A stretch of DNA of 64,000 nucleotides from Cunninghamia lanceolata (taxonomy: Eukaryota; Streptophyta; Pinopsida; Cupressales; Cupressaceae): the NCBI GenBank assembly GCA_027924645.1, contig BSBN01000140.1, positions 8,562,501-8,626,500 on the forward strand. The letters are read 5' to 3'. The translations under genes and the position numbers were made by a program. This document shows positions 34,061-45,573 of this stretch, in pieces (position 1 is the first letter of the stretch; each line of letters opens with the position of its first letter). The notes under the pieces are model-generated. The model had not been told where the DNA came from, ran no database searches, and saw only the letters and a list, made by a program, of their open reading frames with translations.

Positions 34061-34702
34061 AATGGTTTGCACTAGACTAGATATTCCCAAGCAGTGGGAG
34101 TTTTGAGCAGATTTATGTCTAACCCTAGTAGATGGCATTAGAATTATGCAAGGAGGGTGTTTAAATATCTTGCAGGTACTCCAAATCATTGTTTGGTTTG
34201 TTCTAGTACTAATAGTGCTGATAAATCTTTAGACATACAGGGTTTTGTTGATGCAGATTGGGCAGGTGACTTAGATAGTTGAAGGTCCACTAGTGGCTAT
34301 ATGTTTGCTCTATTTGGAGGTGCAGTGAGTTAGATGAGTAAGAGGCAACCCACATTTTCTTTGTCCACCATAGAAGCAAATTATATGGTTACTACTCATG
34401 TCTCTAAAGAGGCAATTTGGTTGAGAAGACTGTGTACATGTATTAATTTTGATTGTAGGATCATTCAGATTGGTTGTGATAGCCAGAGTGCTATCTGTTT
34501 GGCCAAGAATCCCATGTATCATGCTCAGACTAAGCATGTTGATGTTCAGTATCACTTTGTTCGAGAGTTGGTTGCAAATGGACATATTGAGATAAAGAAG
34601 ATAGAAACTCAGGAGAATATTGCAAATTCATTGACCAAACCTATAAGCACAAATAAATTCATGTGGTGCAGAGAGGCCATGGACCTTGTTTATAGTGCCT
34701 AA
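34061..34702 (+). pseudogene. Element D RNase H
   Basis: After a frameshift near 34070: DIQGFVDADWAGDLDS, TGA at 34280-34282, RSTSGYMFALFGGAVS, TAG at 34331-34333 where TGG (Trp) is expected, MSKRQPTFSLSTIEANYM, IGCDSQSAICLAKNPMYHAQTKH, DVQYHFVREL and NIANSLTKPIS. It ends with a stop at 34700-34702. Confidence 0.9.
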
Positions 34703-34749
34703 TTATTTTTCATTTGATTTGCTATGGGTTGATTTACAATGTATAATGT

Positions 34750-34761
34750 CAAGTGGGAGAA
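34750..34761 (+). promoter_or_regulatory. Element D polypurine tract
   Basis: AAGTGGGAGAA directly before the 3' LTR at 34762. Confidence 0.85.
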
Positions 34762-35699
34762 TGTTATGATAAAGTGCCATTAACCTTGTAAATCCCAATA
34801 TTGTATTTATTCCATTTATTATATGTAATTTGTAATTATCCATGATAAGATGTACTAGTTTCACTGGTAGGGGTAATTTCAGATTAACCAGAGGTAATTA
34901 CAGAGTGACTTTTACTGTTGACAAATATAAAAACTCAAAGTAAATGGGGGTAGGCGTGCTCCTTTGAGGAATCTACTATATTTGGCATGTATGACAATTG
35001 TCATAATGTTTGATAAGTAAATCTATGACAACTGCAAGTTGTCATAAGATTTTGTTATTTTATGACACATATGATGGATATGTTAGTTGTATATTTGCTA
35101 TATTTAGCCCGAGGTGCCTATCTTGGAAAGGATGCATGTTGGAGGCATCTATGATGGTTATGATGTGTCATAAGATGTTGTAAGATGTCATTCTTGGATA
35201 TGGGCACCCAACTTTGAATGGGTCAACTTTTGACACTTGGAGGTTGCTTGTAGGTACCATTTTGATACTTGCATGTGGGATATTTGGACAAGAGAGCAGG
35301 TGAATGCCTAAGATGTGTTGGAAAATATTTCTATAAGTATTTTCCATGTATTTATTGCTGTAATATAGATTTTAAGTACTCAGGTGCTGCAGGAATGCTG
35401 TCAGATTGAAGACTGAAGGAGAGATTGGTGGTGTTGTTGTATTGTACAATCTTTTGCAGATTAATACAAACATTAGGCCTCTTTCCTATGTGGAGTTTTT
35501 TTTACCTAAAATGGTTTTCTCCATGTTCAACACTGTGTCATTGTGTCTTGTTGAGTTCTCCATGCTTAGCATTTTCTCTGTAATGGGTTTTATGTTTTGT
35601 TACAATCTCCATTGTTAATAGCACATAGTTAAAGATTGCTGAAATTTATTCGAATCAGATTTCCATTGAAGTAGTGTTGCTTTTATTTCTAACATCTCC

Positions 35700-36599
35700 A
35701 AGGTCGGCATTACAAACATACATAAAATAGGTATGGACCTAATACAAATATTTTCTAAGGAAAAGATGTAAAGATGTATGCATATCATGCCATGCCTTAG
35801 TTGGGATTCAAATGCAATCCTTCATGCCACAACACGCTTCTACAATCTTCAATGTATCTCCACAATTAGTGAAATCAACCAAGTCGGCCAAGACTGGTGA
35901 GAACACTAGGTCTTCTAAGAACATTCTTCATTCATGGTCCAAATTTCTCTTTGCAGACCAATCCAAGAGTAGGTACATGATCAAGAGACATCCACAAGCA
36001 CATTGACATCATTAGGAGACAACAATAGAACTTCTAGCCACTCGTCAAGAAGATTCTTCAAACTGGAGCACATAAATAGCACAACCAACTACTATCATAA
36101 GGAAAAGATCTCTTGCGGACCACTAGATCACGAACCATAGAAGTTGAAGGCACTTAACATCATATTAGACTTAAATCTAGAACTGTAAACAACAATACTT
36201 CAATGCGGAGGAATGCAGAGCATAACACTTTCTCCCTATTACCACCAAACATGTAGGAAAAGTAGTTTTCACTCTGGTGAACATAACTCACTCAAATCTT
36301 CATACCGGAGGCTCAAACTTTGAATATACCATCTTCAGATAGACTTCTAAATAACTTTCAATCCACAAACAAAGATAATCATCCTACAAGAAATGCAGAA
36401 CAATCTTTTGGACTTTTCTTTTGTATGCAATACACTATTTCCACTGCAACTCATTGTCTCTATCGAAGGAGCTAATTTTCTCAATATCCTAAACATCAAG
36501 ATCACAAGCAAGAAACAAAATAAAAGCACAGTTGTCACCAATGAAAACACAGATATGTTGACATCAATGACAACACTGATGAGGCACATACTTGCAACA
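35700..36599 (-). repeat. Element B' right LTR, last piece
   Basis: Continues the B LTR after D (AAGGTCGGCATTACAAACAT...CTTGCAACA) and ends at the ATTGG duplication. Holds the second empty GGTAC site at 35972-35976. Confidence 0.9.
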
Positions 36600-36623
36600 A
36601 TTGGATTCTCATTGAATCTTACA

Positions 36624-36635
36624 TGGTATCAGAGC
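36624..36635 (+). other. Element E primer-binding site
   Basis: TGGTATCAGAGC begins immediately after the E 5' LTR end (TTACA at 36623). Initiator-Met type. Confidence 0.9.
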
Positions 36636-38676
36636 ATTATTGGTGTTTGAAGTTTGTTCATGTCCATTGAGGAAAGAAGGGTTTCATATGGAGCTTCACA
36701 ATCAAAAGCTTCACACCAGTGATTCCTACATCAGATTAGAGCCAACCATTATTTCCAGAGCAGGTGAGAAATAAAGGTTTGCCTTTCATTTCATCCAAAT
36801 TAGATACCCGGAAGTCATTTTATTGATGTTTTTAGTTGCATATATCCTAGTTTTTTTTTCTTCAGATCTGGCAGAGAGCTCATTTTTGGAGCATTTTGGC
36901 ACAAAACAGACTATGACATTACATCTAGAGTAGCCAAAAACCTACATATCCATATAAATTTTGTCCATTTTAGACAAAGTTGAAGAAAGGGCAAATTGTT
37001 TTTTCCTAGAGATGTTGTATGACCTCCTTGAGCATTGTACATGTCTGATTAAAAAAAATAATATTTTTTCCTGTACTTTGTATTTTTTTGTTTTTATTAT
37101 AAAAAATAAAAATAAAAAAAACTAAGTGCTACGCACTTTGTCAAAAGTGTTTTTTGCAATTTTTGTTTCTAGGTTGCAGGGGCATTGTACCCCCGTACCT
37201 TTGCCATGGCAAGGGTACCACACGACCCCTGACATGATAGTGGTGTGGCCTTCCCCGACTTCCCTTTTAACGGGAGTAGCAGGAGCCATGGGCTTTGGTC
37301 CCACTCATATGGGTGGGTAGTGGGTGCCTTTGGGACCCGCACCACCCATATGGGTGGTGGTAGGTGCCTTGGCACCACAACTCAATTTTTTTAAAGTTTT
37401 TTCTAAATTAAAAAAAAAAACCAATCATTTTTTTAACAAAGTTTTTTATAAAAAATAATAAAAATCCTACTCCGCCTGGCAGCCACCTCCACTGGTGACT
37501 CAACCTGTTGGCCACCTAGCAACTACCAAGGACAAACCCCCCTCTCACTATAGTTTTTAGTTTTGGAGGGCAACTTCAAGAGGCCATAGCTTGGTCATAC
37601 AGAGGCCTTTTTTCAGAACATTTTTTTTGAGATAGTCAATTTTTTCCATCCTCTTCGCAATGATGTAATCAGTTTCTGCTCATGATTCTCATATTTTTCT
37701 AGAATACATTTTTATCTTAGAATTTGTTGTATAGTCACAATTTTTTAGACTTTGAAGACTCATAACTTTCACAAAAGGACTCAGATTTGGGTCCTATTTT
37801 TTTTGAAAGTGGTGGTTTTGTTAGAAATACATCATGGTGCTATATATTTATTCTTAAGCTATTAATTGGTTGTACTTTCATCTTATTCATCCATATTTTG
37901 TAAAACTCTAAAAAATCAGCTATTTGTTGTAATCACACTCATCTATAAAGTTTCAATCATTGTAATATGCTAAGGGTTTCTAAATTGAGCTATTTTTTTT
38001 TTTTTGGGGGGGGGGGAGGGTATTTATGTAAATGCACTCAATTTATAAAGTTCCATCATATCATATACTTGTCTTTTGGGGGGCTTCATGCATAGGCTTC
38101 TAGTGTTTTCACATAGCAAGACATAATAAGGGACATGAGTGTAGTCAAATTTCATGCACTTGATCCCACATTCATCTTGATGAAAGTTCACATTGAGTTG
38201 CATGTGGATTCTCTAGTTCTCTCTTCATCACATCATGCTTATGACTTGACACATCTTGATTCACATTGGTTCACATCTCAAATTAAGAGCCTATGGTAAA
38301 TGATCTTGAATCTTGCATCTAATTCACATCAGTTCACATATCAGATTGAGAGACTATGGTAAATGAACCTAAATCTTGCAACTGGTTCACATCAAATCAC
38401 ATCTTAGATTGATAACCATTCATTATGGTTAATGTTCTCGAATCTTCATGGTACTTTCTCCTATTGATCAGTTTTAGTCACGGTTTAGCATCAGCATTGA
38501 GGTACACAAGAAGCTTCCAGATTCATTCATCTTTCTTTCTTTTGGAGAGGAGTTTCTCTGACTGGGTTTTTTGGTTTTCTCTATTTTGTGAGATATTCTC
38601 ATTGTACATGGGTACTTAATCAGGCCTAGTTGCCGGCACCCATTTCTGTTTTCACATTTCTCCCTAAGATGCACTT
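36636..38676 (+). other. Element E interior without recognisable coding domains
   Basis: About 2 kb between primer site and polypurine tract. No frame longer than about 70 codons and no gag or pol motif on either strand. Contents: an AT-rich part (37040-37130), a sharply GC-richer block (37170-37385), poly-T and poly-G runs (about 37992-38018) and a stretch with repeats of TTCACAT near 38160-38410. It could hold packaging and RNA-structure signals for mobilisation in trans. Confidence 0.6.
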
Positions 38677-38684
38677 AAGGGGGA
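38677..38684 (+). promoter_or_regulatory. Element E polypurine tract
   Basis: AAGGGGGA directly before the 3' LTR start TGTTGGTG at 38685. Confidence 0.85.
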
Positions 38685-40103
38685 TGTTGGTGCAAGTACA
38701 ATTAATTGCACCTTTTATTAAGTTCACTTTGGTAATTATTATTTATTTACTTAAGTAAAATAATAAATAAGAGCACATGTAATTTCCTTGATGGGTGCTA
38801 CTACAATAATGGGTTACACTTTCTGGGGCATTCTAATTTTTGCTGAAATCACATATTTTTAGAAAATATAATGATTTAAGCCTTGAAATGTTCCATTTAA
38901 AGAATTTTAATTAAAGAGGATTTGATCAAACCCCCTTATATTCAAACCCCCTTGGATAGAACCCCACTAGTTTTAAACCATACCTATAATGGAGTCTCCT
39001 CTACACCTATCAAAATGCTGATAAAAACCCACTTTTGGTTTACCTTTTGAGGCATCAAATGAATTCATTTAAAATTTATGTTTTGTAATTATGTAGTCCT
39101 TATTATAAGCTTCCGAAAAAGTATAATTTTAAATATATTTAATTTGATTATTATATTTATTTTTTATTTCTTGTGAATGTAGGTTTTTCACCGAACATCA
39201 AGTTCTCAAAAATTAGTAAATTAGTGAAAAAAAATTCTCAAAAATATCTGTGCCCTAGGTATTGGTGTCCTTGTTTCAAGAAGAAAAAAAATTTGAATTT
39301 CGATACATACAGAAAAAGTTATGTTTTACGAAATACACCTATGTGTAAATTATAATTGGTTTGACTTTAAAACTTAATTTAAAAAAAATATTCAACAAAA
39401 CATTATGAAACCAAATGCATGCCCTATATATTGGTGTTACCAATCTAAATTAAAAAGAATCATACTTTTGTCCTTTGTAGAAAAAAATTTATGTACTATG
39501 AAATACACATCACTTTAAAAAAATGTTGTTTACTATTAAAAACCAATTATCAAAGGAGATGCAAACAATTTTACAATTTAACTCCAAATTTTTTTAAAAA
39601 TATATATTTAGAATCTACAAACAAAATATCACAAATCACTAGTTCTCATCATCTTCAAATTCCTAACAGTTTAGCGGCTATAGGTGTCAGAAAGTGAAGA
39701 TTTAGTTCAAAATGTTGACTTCAATGTCAAGTTTGGCCAAAAAGTGTAACCCATTATTGTGTGATGGCCCTGATTGATGGGAGCACATGAAAATATCTCA
39801 TGCAATATCTCCTGCATCAGGATGAGTTCGCTAGACATCTCTACTCATGCAATTGAGTTAGTCTCTAATTCACTGCTCTCTTAAAGGGCACTTGTCACAT
39901 TGACTTGTGCATGCTTGAGCTTATTTATATAAACTTCTTCCATTCATTTGATGGTTGATTTGGTTGAGTAATTCATTTCCTCTATTTTTGAATAGCTTGT
40001 ATTATTGCATATTACATTATTTGTTTTGTGCTTATAGCTATTGTAACTTTCCACTTGCACCTAGATTAAGGCTTGTGTAATTCGATTCTTATTGAATCTT
40101 ACA
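38685..40103 (+). repeat. Element E 3' LTR, split by element F
   Basis: TGTTGGTGCAAGTACAATT...TTACA. Net about 437 bp after removing F and one TGAT. A TATATAAA box lies at about 39926-39933. Differences from the 5' LTR are many, so E is old. Confidence 0.9.
38793..39770. mobile_element. Element F: 978-bp non-autonomous TIR DNA transposon
   Basis: The ends are imperfect inverted repeats of about 37 bp: left GGGTGCTACTACAATAATGG, right (complement) GGGCCATCACACAATAATGG, both continuing GTTACACTTT. TGAT flanks both sides (38789-38792 and 39771-39774), and the uninterrupted E LTRs read CCTTGATTGATGGG with one fewer TGAT. The interior is AT-rich without a coding frame. A 4-bp duplication with GGG termini does not let me name the superfamily. 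Confidence 0.85.
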
Positions 40104-41030
40104 TATATGGGCACACACTATGTGAATTACATACACAATTTTGAATGGTATTACAATAAAGTGCTCTAATTGAAGTTAGACTAACTTCTAAATTATCAAG
40201 TGTGATGTTTAAATAGTGAGCCTTAGTCCTGGGATGATCTTTGTCAACCATAAGGAGGTGCAAAGCTCAATGCCTCATTTAATGTGTAGTCAGCCAAACA
40301 TGTAGAGTGGTCTTCTAGAATCAATTTGGTGATGATGGTTTAATGAATCTCGATGTGATCATAACATAATCTCTCCTAGGTATATTTAGTATATAGACAT
40401 GTTCCTTTATTTTTGCATGCTTTGGGAAGGTGTCGCAAGCCTTAAATGGTGAAAATTGGTTGTTATTATGTTATGCTAGCTAATAAATCTAGAATTGAAT
40501 TATGCCTTTAGGGTGGTTAAAATCTCCTAAAATTTATATGTGATATCACCATATCTTTATAGAATACATATTCCCATTTGGAAGGTGAAGTATGCAACTA
40601 TAGTATAGGATTTGTAGTGCTTGGATGATGATTAGAATGTTATTGAAAACCTAAAAATTAACAAAATAAAAGAAATATTTTTTGGGGGATATAAGATTTC
40701 TTTTACACTATGGGATTCTAATACATCAAATGCCTAGGGTTGTCTGGAAAGAGTCCCTCACTTTGGCTAGAGGGAAACCAATATAGTCTACCTTAGCCTT
40801 AAGAATCTGAGATGAGTCTTCAATTTGCCTTCCTTTCCATACTATCTAAAATTTCCTCAAACTCCTCTTCTTGTTGTTGCAATATCTAAATCTTCTATTA
40901 TGCTTTTGTATTGGTGCCTCCTAATCTTCTTTTGTGATAATGATATAAATCAACTTGACATTGATTTGATAATATCTCCAAATTCTTCAATAACTCCACC
41001 TTATATGCATTTCTTGAATTAAATATTTAT
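40104..41030. other. Right flank of element E; no gene
   Basis: Starts with the right TATAT duplication (40104-40108). AT-rich, with only short unsupported frames. Confidence 0.6.
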
Positions 41031-42720
41031 AAAATTCTATTTAAGTACCAAACTTTTTCACTTTCAATTTGTGATATGTTCTAACTAGAAATCCTTCCTC
41101 AAATATACCATCACTTTGTCAACTATTGAAAACTCATGATGCCTTCTTTTCTCACCAACTTTCTCTTTATATTTTTTTTCTAAATGGATTCTTTCTTTTG
41201 TATGTACTTCTTTCATATGTTCTAAAAACTCTTATACTTCTACACTCCTCTTTTTGTCATTGTTGACATCTCTCAATTTTGATACATTCCATAGACTATT
41301 TTTGTATGCTACTTTAAATGGATTCTTCCCTATTCTTTTGTTTGCTAAAATGTTATATGTAAATGATTATTGTACTAGGACCATATCCCAATTTCCCGTC
41401 TTCTCTTCAACCACGCATCTCAACAAATAGCCTAAACTCTTGTTTAGAACTTATGTTTGTCCATTAGTCTATGGGTGATATGTTGAACTAAACTTGAAAT
41501 CTATTTTAATATTCTTCTATAATGTCTTCCAAAAGTATCCAACAAACTAAGTATCTCTATTTGAAACTATACATCTTGGCAACCCATGCAATCTCACTAC
41601 TTCTCTTAGAAATAAGTTAGCTACATGTACCACATCAGTTGTCTTCTTAAATGGAATGAAATGTGAAATTATAGAAAATATGTCAAATATGAAAATATAG
41701 ATCCATGTCCTCTCTATGTTCTAGGCAATCCTAATACAAAATCCATATTTATATCTTTATGAGGCCTCTCTAGAACTGGTAACAACTTATATAACCCATT
41801 ATTCTTACTACTCCCTTTTGATAATTGATAAATTCTACAACATTGACCATATGTTCTCAAATCCTTATATATTTGAGGTTAAAAATAGTTTTCACTCATG
41901 AATGTCCCTATCTTGTGAACTCCAAAATGACCTACTAAACCATTATTTTGCTTCTCCTTGATTAACTTTTCTCTCATTGAGCTTCTTGGAATACATAGTT
42001 GATGACCTTAAAACAAGATGTCATTATAAATCAATAATCAAACCACTTCTTTACAGGTCTTCTATATTTCCACAAAATTAGGAGTATCTTCATACAAGTG
42101 ACGTAGTTCATCAAAGGCTACTACTTGTACTCTAATTGCTACTAGTAAATTATGTCTCCTACTTAACGTATCTACAACCTTGTTTGATTTTCCACTTCTA
42201 TGCTTCAATACTAAATAATACATTAGAATAAACTATACCCATCTCACATGTCTTTGATTCAACTTACATTAACTTCAAGTAGTGCAAATCTTGATGATTT
42301 GTATATAAAACAGAAATATTTAGCAACAAATAATGTCTCCACTTCTTCAATGATTTGATTATGAAATAGAATTCCCAATAATAGACTAAATATCTCCTTG
42401 TTTAATCATTCAATTTCTCATTGCAATAAGCTACTATTCTACCTTTTTGATTTAACATAGCTCCTATTGCATTTCCACTCATATCACTATAAATCTTAAA
42501 TACTTTGTCAAAATATAGTAATGCTAGCATTTTATGTTTATTTACCTTCTTTTTTAACAATTCAAAGCTTCTATTTACTCAGGATGTCCATTTGAATTCA
42601 TTTCTATCTCCTCTCATAGTCTTAGTTATTGGTGCACATATGCCAATGAAGTCTCTAAGGAATTTCGTATAGAAACATTCCAAACCATGAAAATATCTTA
42701 CCTCTCCAATAGTCACTAGT
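41031..42720 (-). pseudogene. Decayed Ty3-gypsy pol (RT end, RNase H, integrase)
   Basis: The minus strand reads, from right to left, an RT/connection block (LECFYTKFLRDFIGICAPIT near 42640), RNase H (FDKVFKIYSDMSGNAIGAML near 42450-42500, then a YYWEFYFIIK and LYTNHQDLHYLK block near 42300), and integrase ([33 protein letters not shown] near 41600, a YHP...NGQT region near 41470 and a C-terminal VDKVMVYLRKDF block near 41100). Many stops and indels. It is a different gypsy lineage from G, since the integrase wording is not alike. LTRs were not identified. Confidence 0.75.
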
Positions 42721-43746
42721 GTAGTCTTGTGCCTTACACACACTCCCCATCTTTTTTTAGCAAATAGGGATCCCCCTTTTTGTCTTGCTTTCTTTTGTGC
42801 CTTTACCTTTTAGGCATTATTGCATCTTTGTGTTTTTGGTCTCATATTTTTTCCTTTGATTTTCTATTTGTGTTTTAAGTCCTTTGTGTCTTGTTAGAGT
42901 TTCAAATTTTGTCATAATGGCATGATAATAAACACATCTATGAAACCCTGGTCTCTCCTTTTTCTAGGCATTCTTTGGTGGTTCACCGTGACACCCTTGT
43001 TGGGGTTTTAAGGTTTCATCTATTCATCTACCTTCCTAGCTTAAGTCACAAGTATGTGTAATCCTTGAACTCTGATGCTTGGTATGGGATCTAACCTTAC
43101 CCTAACCTAACTTTAACATTGTGCATTTATAGTGTTTTTTCTACATGTGCATGTTTAGCTTTTCAGTTCGTTTAGGTTTCATTTTTTCTCATTTCTCTTT
43201 TATCTCCTTTGCTTTCTTGATATTCAATGCAGAGTAGAACTATGTTGGAGCTTGATTGATTTTTTTGTGGTGAGATATGAAAATGTTTGACTGCCACCAT
43301 TATTAATGTCGTGCATCTATTGTCATCTTCATTTTATTTCTTCACATTTTCTAGGTAGGATCTGTGTGCCTTAATTGCTTCTTTTTCACGGTATTATCTT
43401 GTGATTTCTTTATTTTCTTGCCTAGTTTTGGACTAGTTTCTTTCAGATTTCATGTTTTCATTTTTCTATTTACCATTAATCTTTACATTTTGGGTTTTGT
43501 AATGTCATTTTGAGTCATTTTATGGTGTTTTTCCCAATTATTTTTTGGTTGATTATTTTCTACTCTAGTTGTACCTTCATTCTTTTCCTCCATTATATCC
43601 AAATTTGGGTCTTTTCAAAGTGTTTTTGGTTTTTTGGCCTCGCATTGACACCATACTCTCATAAGTCCTTGCTTTTAAGAGTTGAGCTTGCAAGATTGTT
43701 CTTATGTTGTTTCTTGATGGATGTTCCATAATGGATCCTTGATCCT
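42721..43746. other. No gene recognised
   Basis: T-rich sequence with short frames only. It may be the other end of the decayed gypsy element, but I see no terminal motif. Confidence 0.45.
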
Positions 43747-45101
43747 TGGGTTAGGATTAAGGTTGCATCAACCTTGTAAATCCTATGTATTTAATTACTC
43801 CTAATATTGTTTGTAAATAATTCATAAGAGATTAATTATTCACCAAGTTGTAATCTTGATTTAGTCGTATGCTTGATCCTGGTACCTAACTGATGATGGT
43901 TATCTAGGGGTGCAGGGGGTACCCCTGTGGGGTCTAGGAGCTCATCTCCCCATTGGGTTGTTCAAGGGCCATGCTGTCTAGTGGGTGTTCGAGGGCAATG
44001 CCCTTAAAAGCATTATTTTATATATAATTTCCATTTTAAATTTGGACCATTCATCATTAGGTCACAGATTTGACAGTAGATGTTATGTTGGATTTTCTTA
44101 CCTTAGAAGGAAACCCCTTTATGAGGATATTGTATTACAACTATGTTGTAGTAGAGAGTAGAGACTAAAAATAGGTGTTGTTGGATTGAAGATAGAAGAG
44201 GAGATTGATAGTGTTGTGTTGTAAACTCTATTGAAGTTAATATGACTAGTGCATCTTTTCTTGTGTGGAGTTTTTTTAGGAAAAAATTTCTCCACGTAAA
44301 AAAATGTGTTACGTGTTTGATCTTTTGTTCCGTTATTTCTTTGTGTTAATTTCATACTATCTCCATTTTTATTTTGTACAGTTAAATATCTATATTACAA
44401 TTGTAATTATGCCAAGAGGTGTTCCTACATTCACAAGATGAATGGAAGCTGAAAGATTCTAGAATTTCTATGTAAACTTATAAGATTCCAATCTAGAATC
44501 TTTATTAAAAAACTAAATAGTCACTCCACAAATTTAAAAAAACAAAAAAAAAGAATGTGAAATGAATAAAAAAGGAAAAAAAAAATACATGTTGGTTACG
44601 CTGAGAGGCGTTCCTACATTCACAACATGAATGGGAGCTAAAAGATTCTAGAATTTCTATGTAAACTTATAAGATTCCAATCTAGAATCTTTATTAAAAA
44701 ACCAAATAGTCACTCCACAAATTAAAAAACCAAAAGAAAATCTAATGTGAAATGAATAAAAAAAGAAAAAAGAAAATACATGCTGGATTGAAAGAAAGGT
44801 GGATGACAGTTTCAAAGAAGCCATCACTATGCACTAAGATGAAAGAAAGAAAGGTTACATAATGGCATATGAAAAGACACATTCAATCTATTTATATTGG
44901 CTCCTTCCTTAATTTTTTTCACATGTAGAATGAACATATCAAATTGTATGATTTAAGGTGATGTGAAAGGGAGTGCGGTAAATTGATAAAAAAAATAGGC
45001 ACCTCCACAAGGATATCTCTCGGCGTACATTAGATATATTTTTTAAATATAAATATACTAGTTAGATTTTCATTAATAGTTGTTTACCTTCATTTCTAAC
45101 A
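43747..45101 (+). repeat. Element H 5' LTR (relative of D)
   Basis: Starts TGGGTTAGGATTAAGG and ends TTTCTAACA, colinear with the D LTR (ACCTTGTAAATCC, TTCTCCA and CATTTCTAACA blocks). At 1355 bp it is longer than the D LTR because of a local tandem duplication and other inserts. A GC-richer block with GGGGGTACCCC lies near 43915-43930. Confidence 0.75.
44411..44782. repeat. Two-copy tandem repeat of about 190 bp inside H LTR
   Basis: Units start near 44411 and 44601 (GAGG.GTTCCTACATTCACAA) and end in A-rich tails followed by TACATG.TGG. Only a few differences, so the duplication is younger than the LTR. Confidence 0.9.
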
Positions 45102-45103
45102 CT

Positions 45104-45115
45104 TGGTATTAGAGT
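45104..45115 (+). other. Element H degraded primer-binding site
   Basis: TGGTATTAGAGT, two changes from the initiator-Met complement, two bases after the LTR end. Confidence 0.75.
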
Positions 45116-45210
45116 GTAGCTAGTTCTATGTTTAGGGTAGAAGTGTGAGGGGTTTTTAAAAAATAGTGGGAGTTACGGTTGAACTTGTTTTACAAATTTG
45201 TGTAGAATCC

Positions 45211-45573
45211 ATGGCTACATCCTCATCCCAAATTGACATTAAAAATTTTAATGGAACAGGTTATGAGCTATGGAAGCCAAAAAATTGAGGCCTCCTTGAA
45301 GAGAGCAAACAATCATTTGTCATATCAAGAGAAAAGAAATGTGATGATGTCAGTTAAGATGAGTATGATAAATTGGAGAAAAAGGCAAGAGGAACAATCT
45401 AGTATATGCCTTGCAAACTCTATCTTGTTGAATGTCTCTATTAAGAAGACTGCACATGCTTTATGGAAGTGGTTCGATAAAATCTATCAAGTCAAGAGCC
45501 TAGTAAACAAATTGTATCTCAAAAGAAAGTTATTTTCCCTTAAAATGAAGGAGGGTGATGATGAGGTCGAAGT
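45211..45573 (+). pseudogene. Element H truncated gag
   Basis: ATG at 45211 (MATSSSQIDIKNFNG) matches the D gag start: FNGTGYELWKP, a KKARGTI equivalent, and a shifted frame with SICLANSILLNVSIKKTAHALWKWFDKIYQVKSLVNKLYLKRKLFSLKMKEGDD. The match to D ends at about 45570, where unrelated DNA begins, so the rest of H is missing. Stops and at least two frameshifts. Confidence 0.85.

Larger units (their letters stand above)
29695..35694 (+). mobile_element. Element D: decayed Ty1-copia retrotransposon
   Basis: 6000 bp; LTRs 29695-30611 (917 bp, start mutated from TG to TA) and 34762-35694 (933 bp, TGTTATG...TAACA); TCTCC target duplications at 29690-29694 and 35695-35699. Plus-strand order: primer site, gag, CCHC, protease, integrase, RT, RNase H, polypurine tract. 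It is riddled with stops, mainly TAG at CAG positions, so it is dead. Its LTR is related to that of H (43747-45101). Confidence 0.93.
19103..36599 (-). mobile_element. Element B': copia-like chimera without RT, with two nested insertions
   Basis: Left LTR 19103-20575 (1473 bp), interior 20576-24046, right LTR 24047-36599 split by G and D (net about 1418 bp). Target duplication ATTGG (right, 36600-36604) and ATAGG (left, 19098-19102). Interior order on the minus strand: primer site, CCHC, protease, integrase, coiled coil, four CCHC knuckles, INT-RT linker, polypurine tract. RT and RNase H are absent and the gag N-terminus is missing. It is the same element as B in copy 1. Confidence 0.88.
18692..40103 (+). 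mobile_element. Element E: non-autonomous LTR retrotransposon, host of the nest
   Basis: LTRs of about 430 bp (18692-19102 plus 36605-36623; and 38685-40103 minus element F), TGTTGG...TTACA, with TATAT target duplications at 18687-18691 and 40104-40108. The interior proper is only 36624-38684 (2061 bp). It starts with a primer-binding site and ends at a polypurine tract, and I find no gag or pol motif in it. This fits a LARD-like or similar non-autonomous element that would borrow proteins from a partner. Net length is about 2.9 kb without insertions. Confidence 0.88.

Noticed and set aside
37122..37378. Overlapping short frames in the GC-rich block of E
   Set aside because: The frames exist because the block is GC-rich with few stops on both strands; no start context or domain.
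37992..38018. Poly-T next to poly-G run
   Set aside because: Homopolymer tract; could be a polypurine tract on either strand but no LTR end adjoins it.
41210..42720. Independent host gene in this AT-rich part
   Set aside because: Minus-strand pieces match Ty3-gypsy RNase H and integrase order, so it is a decayed element.
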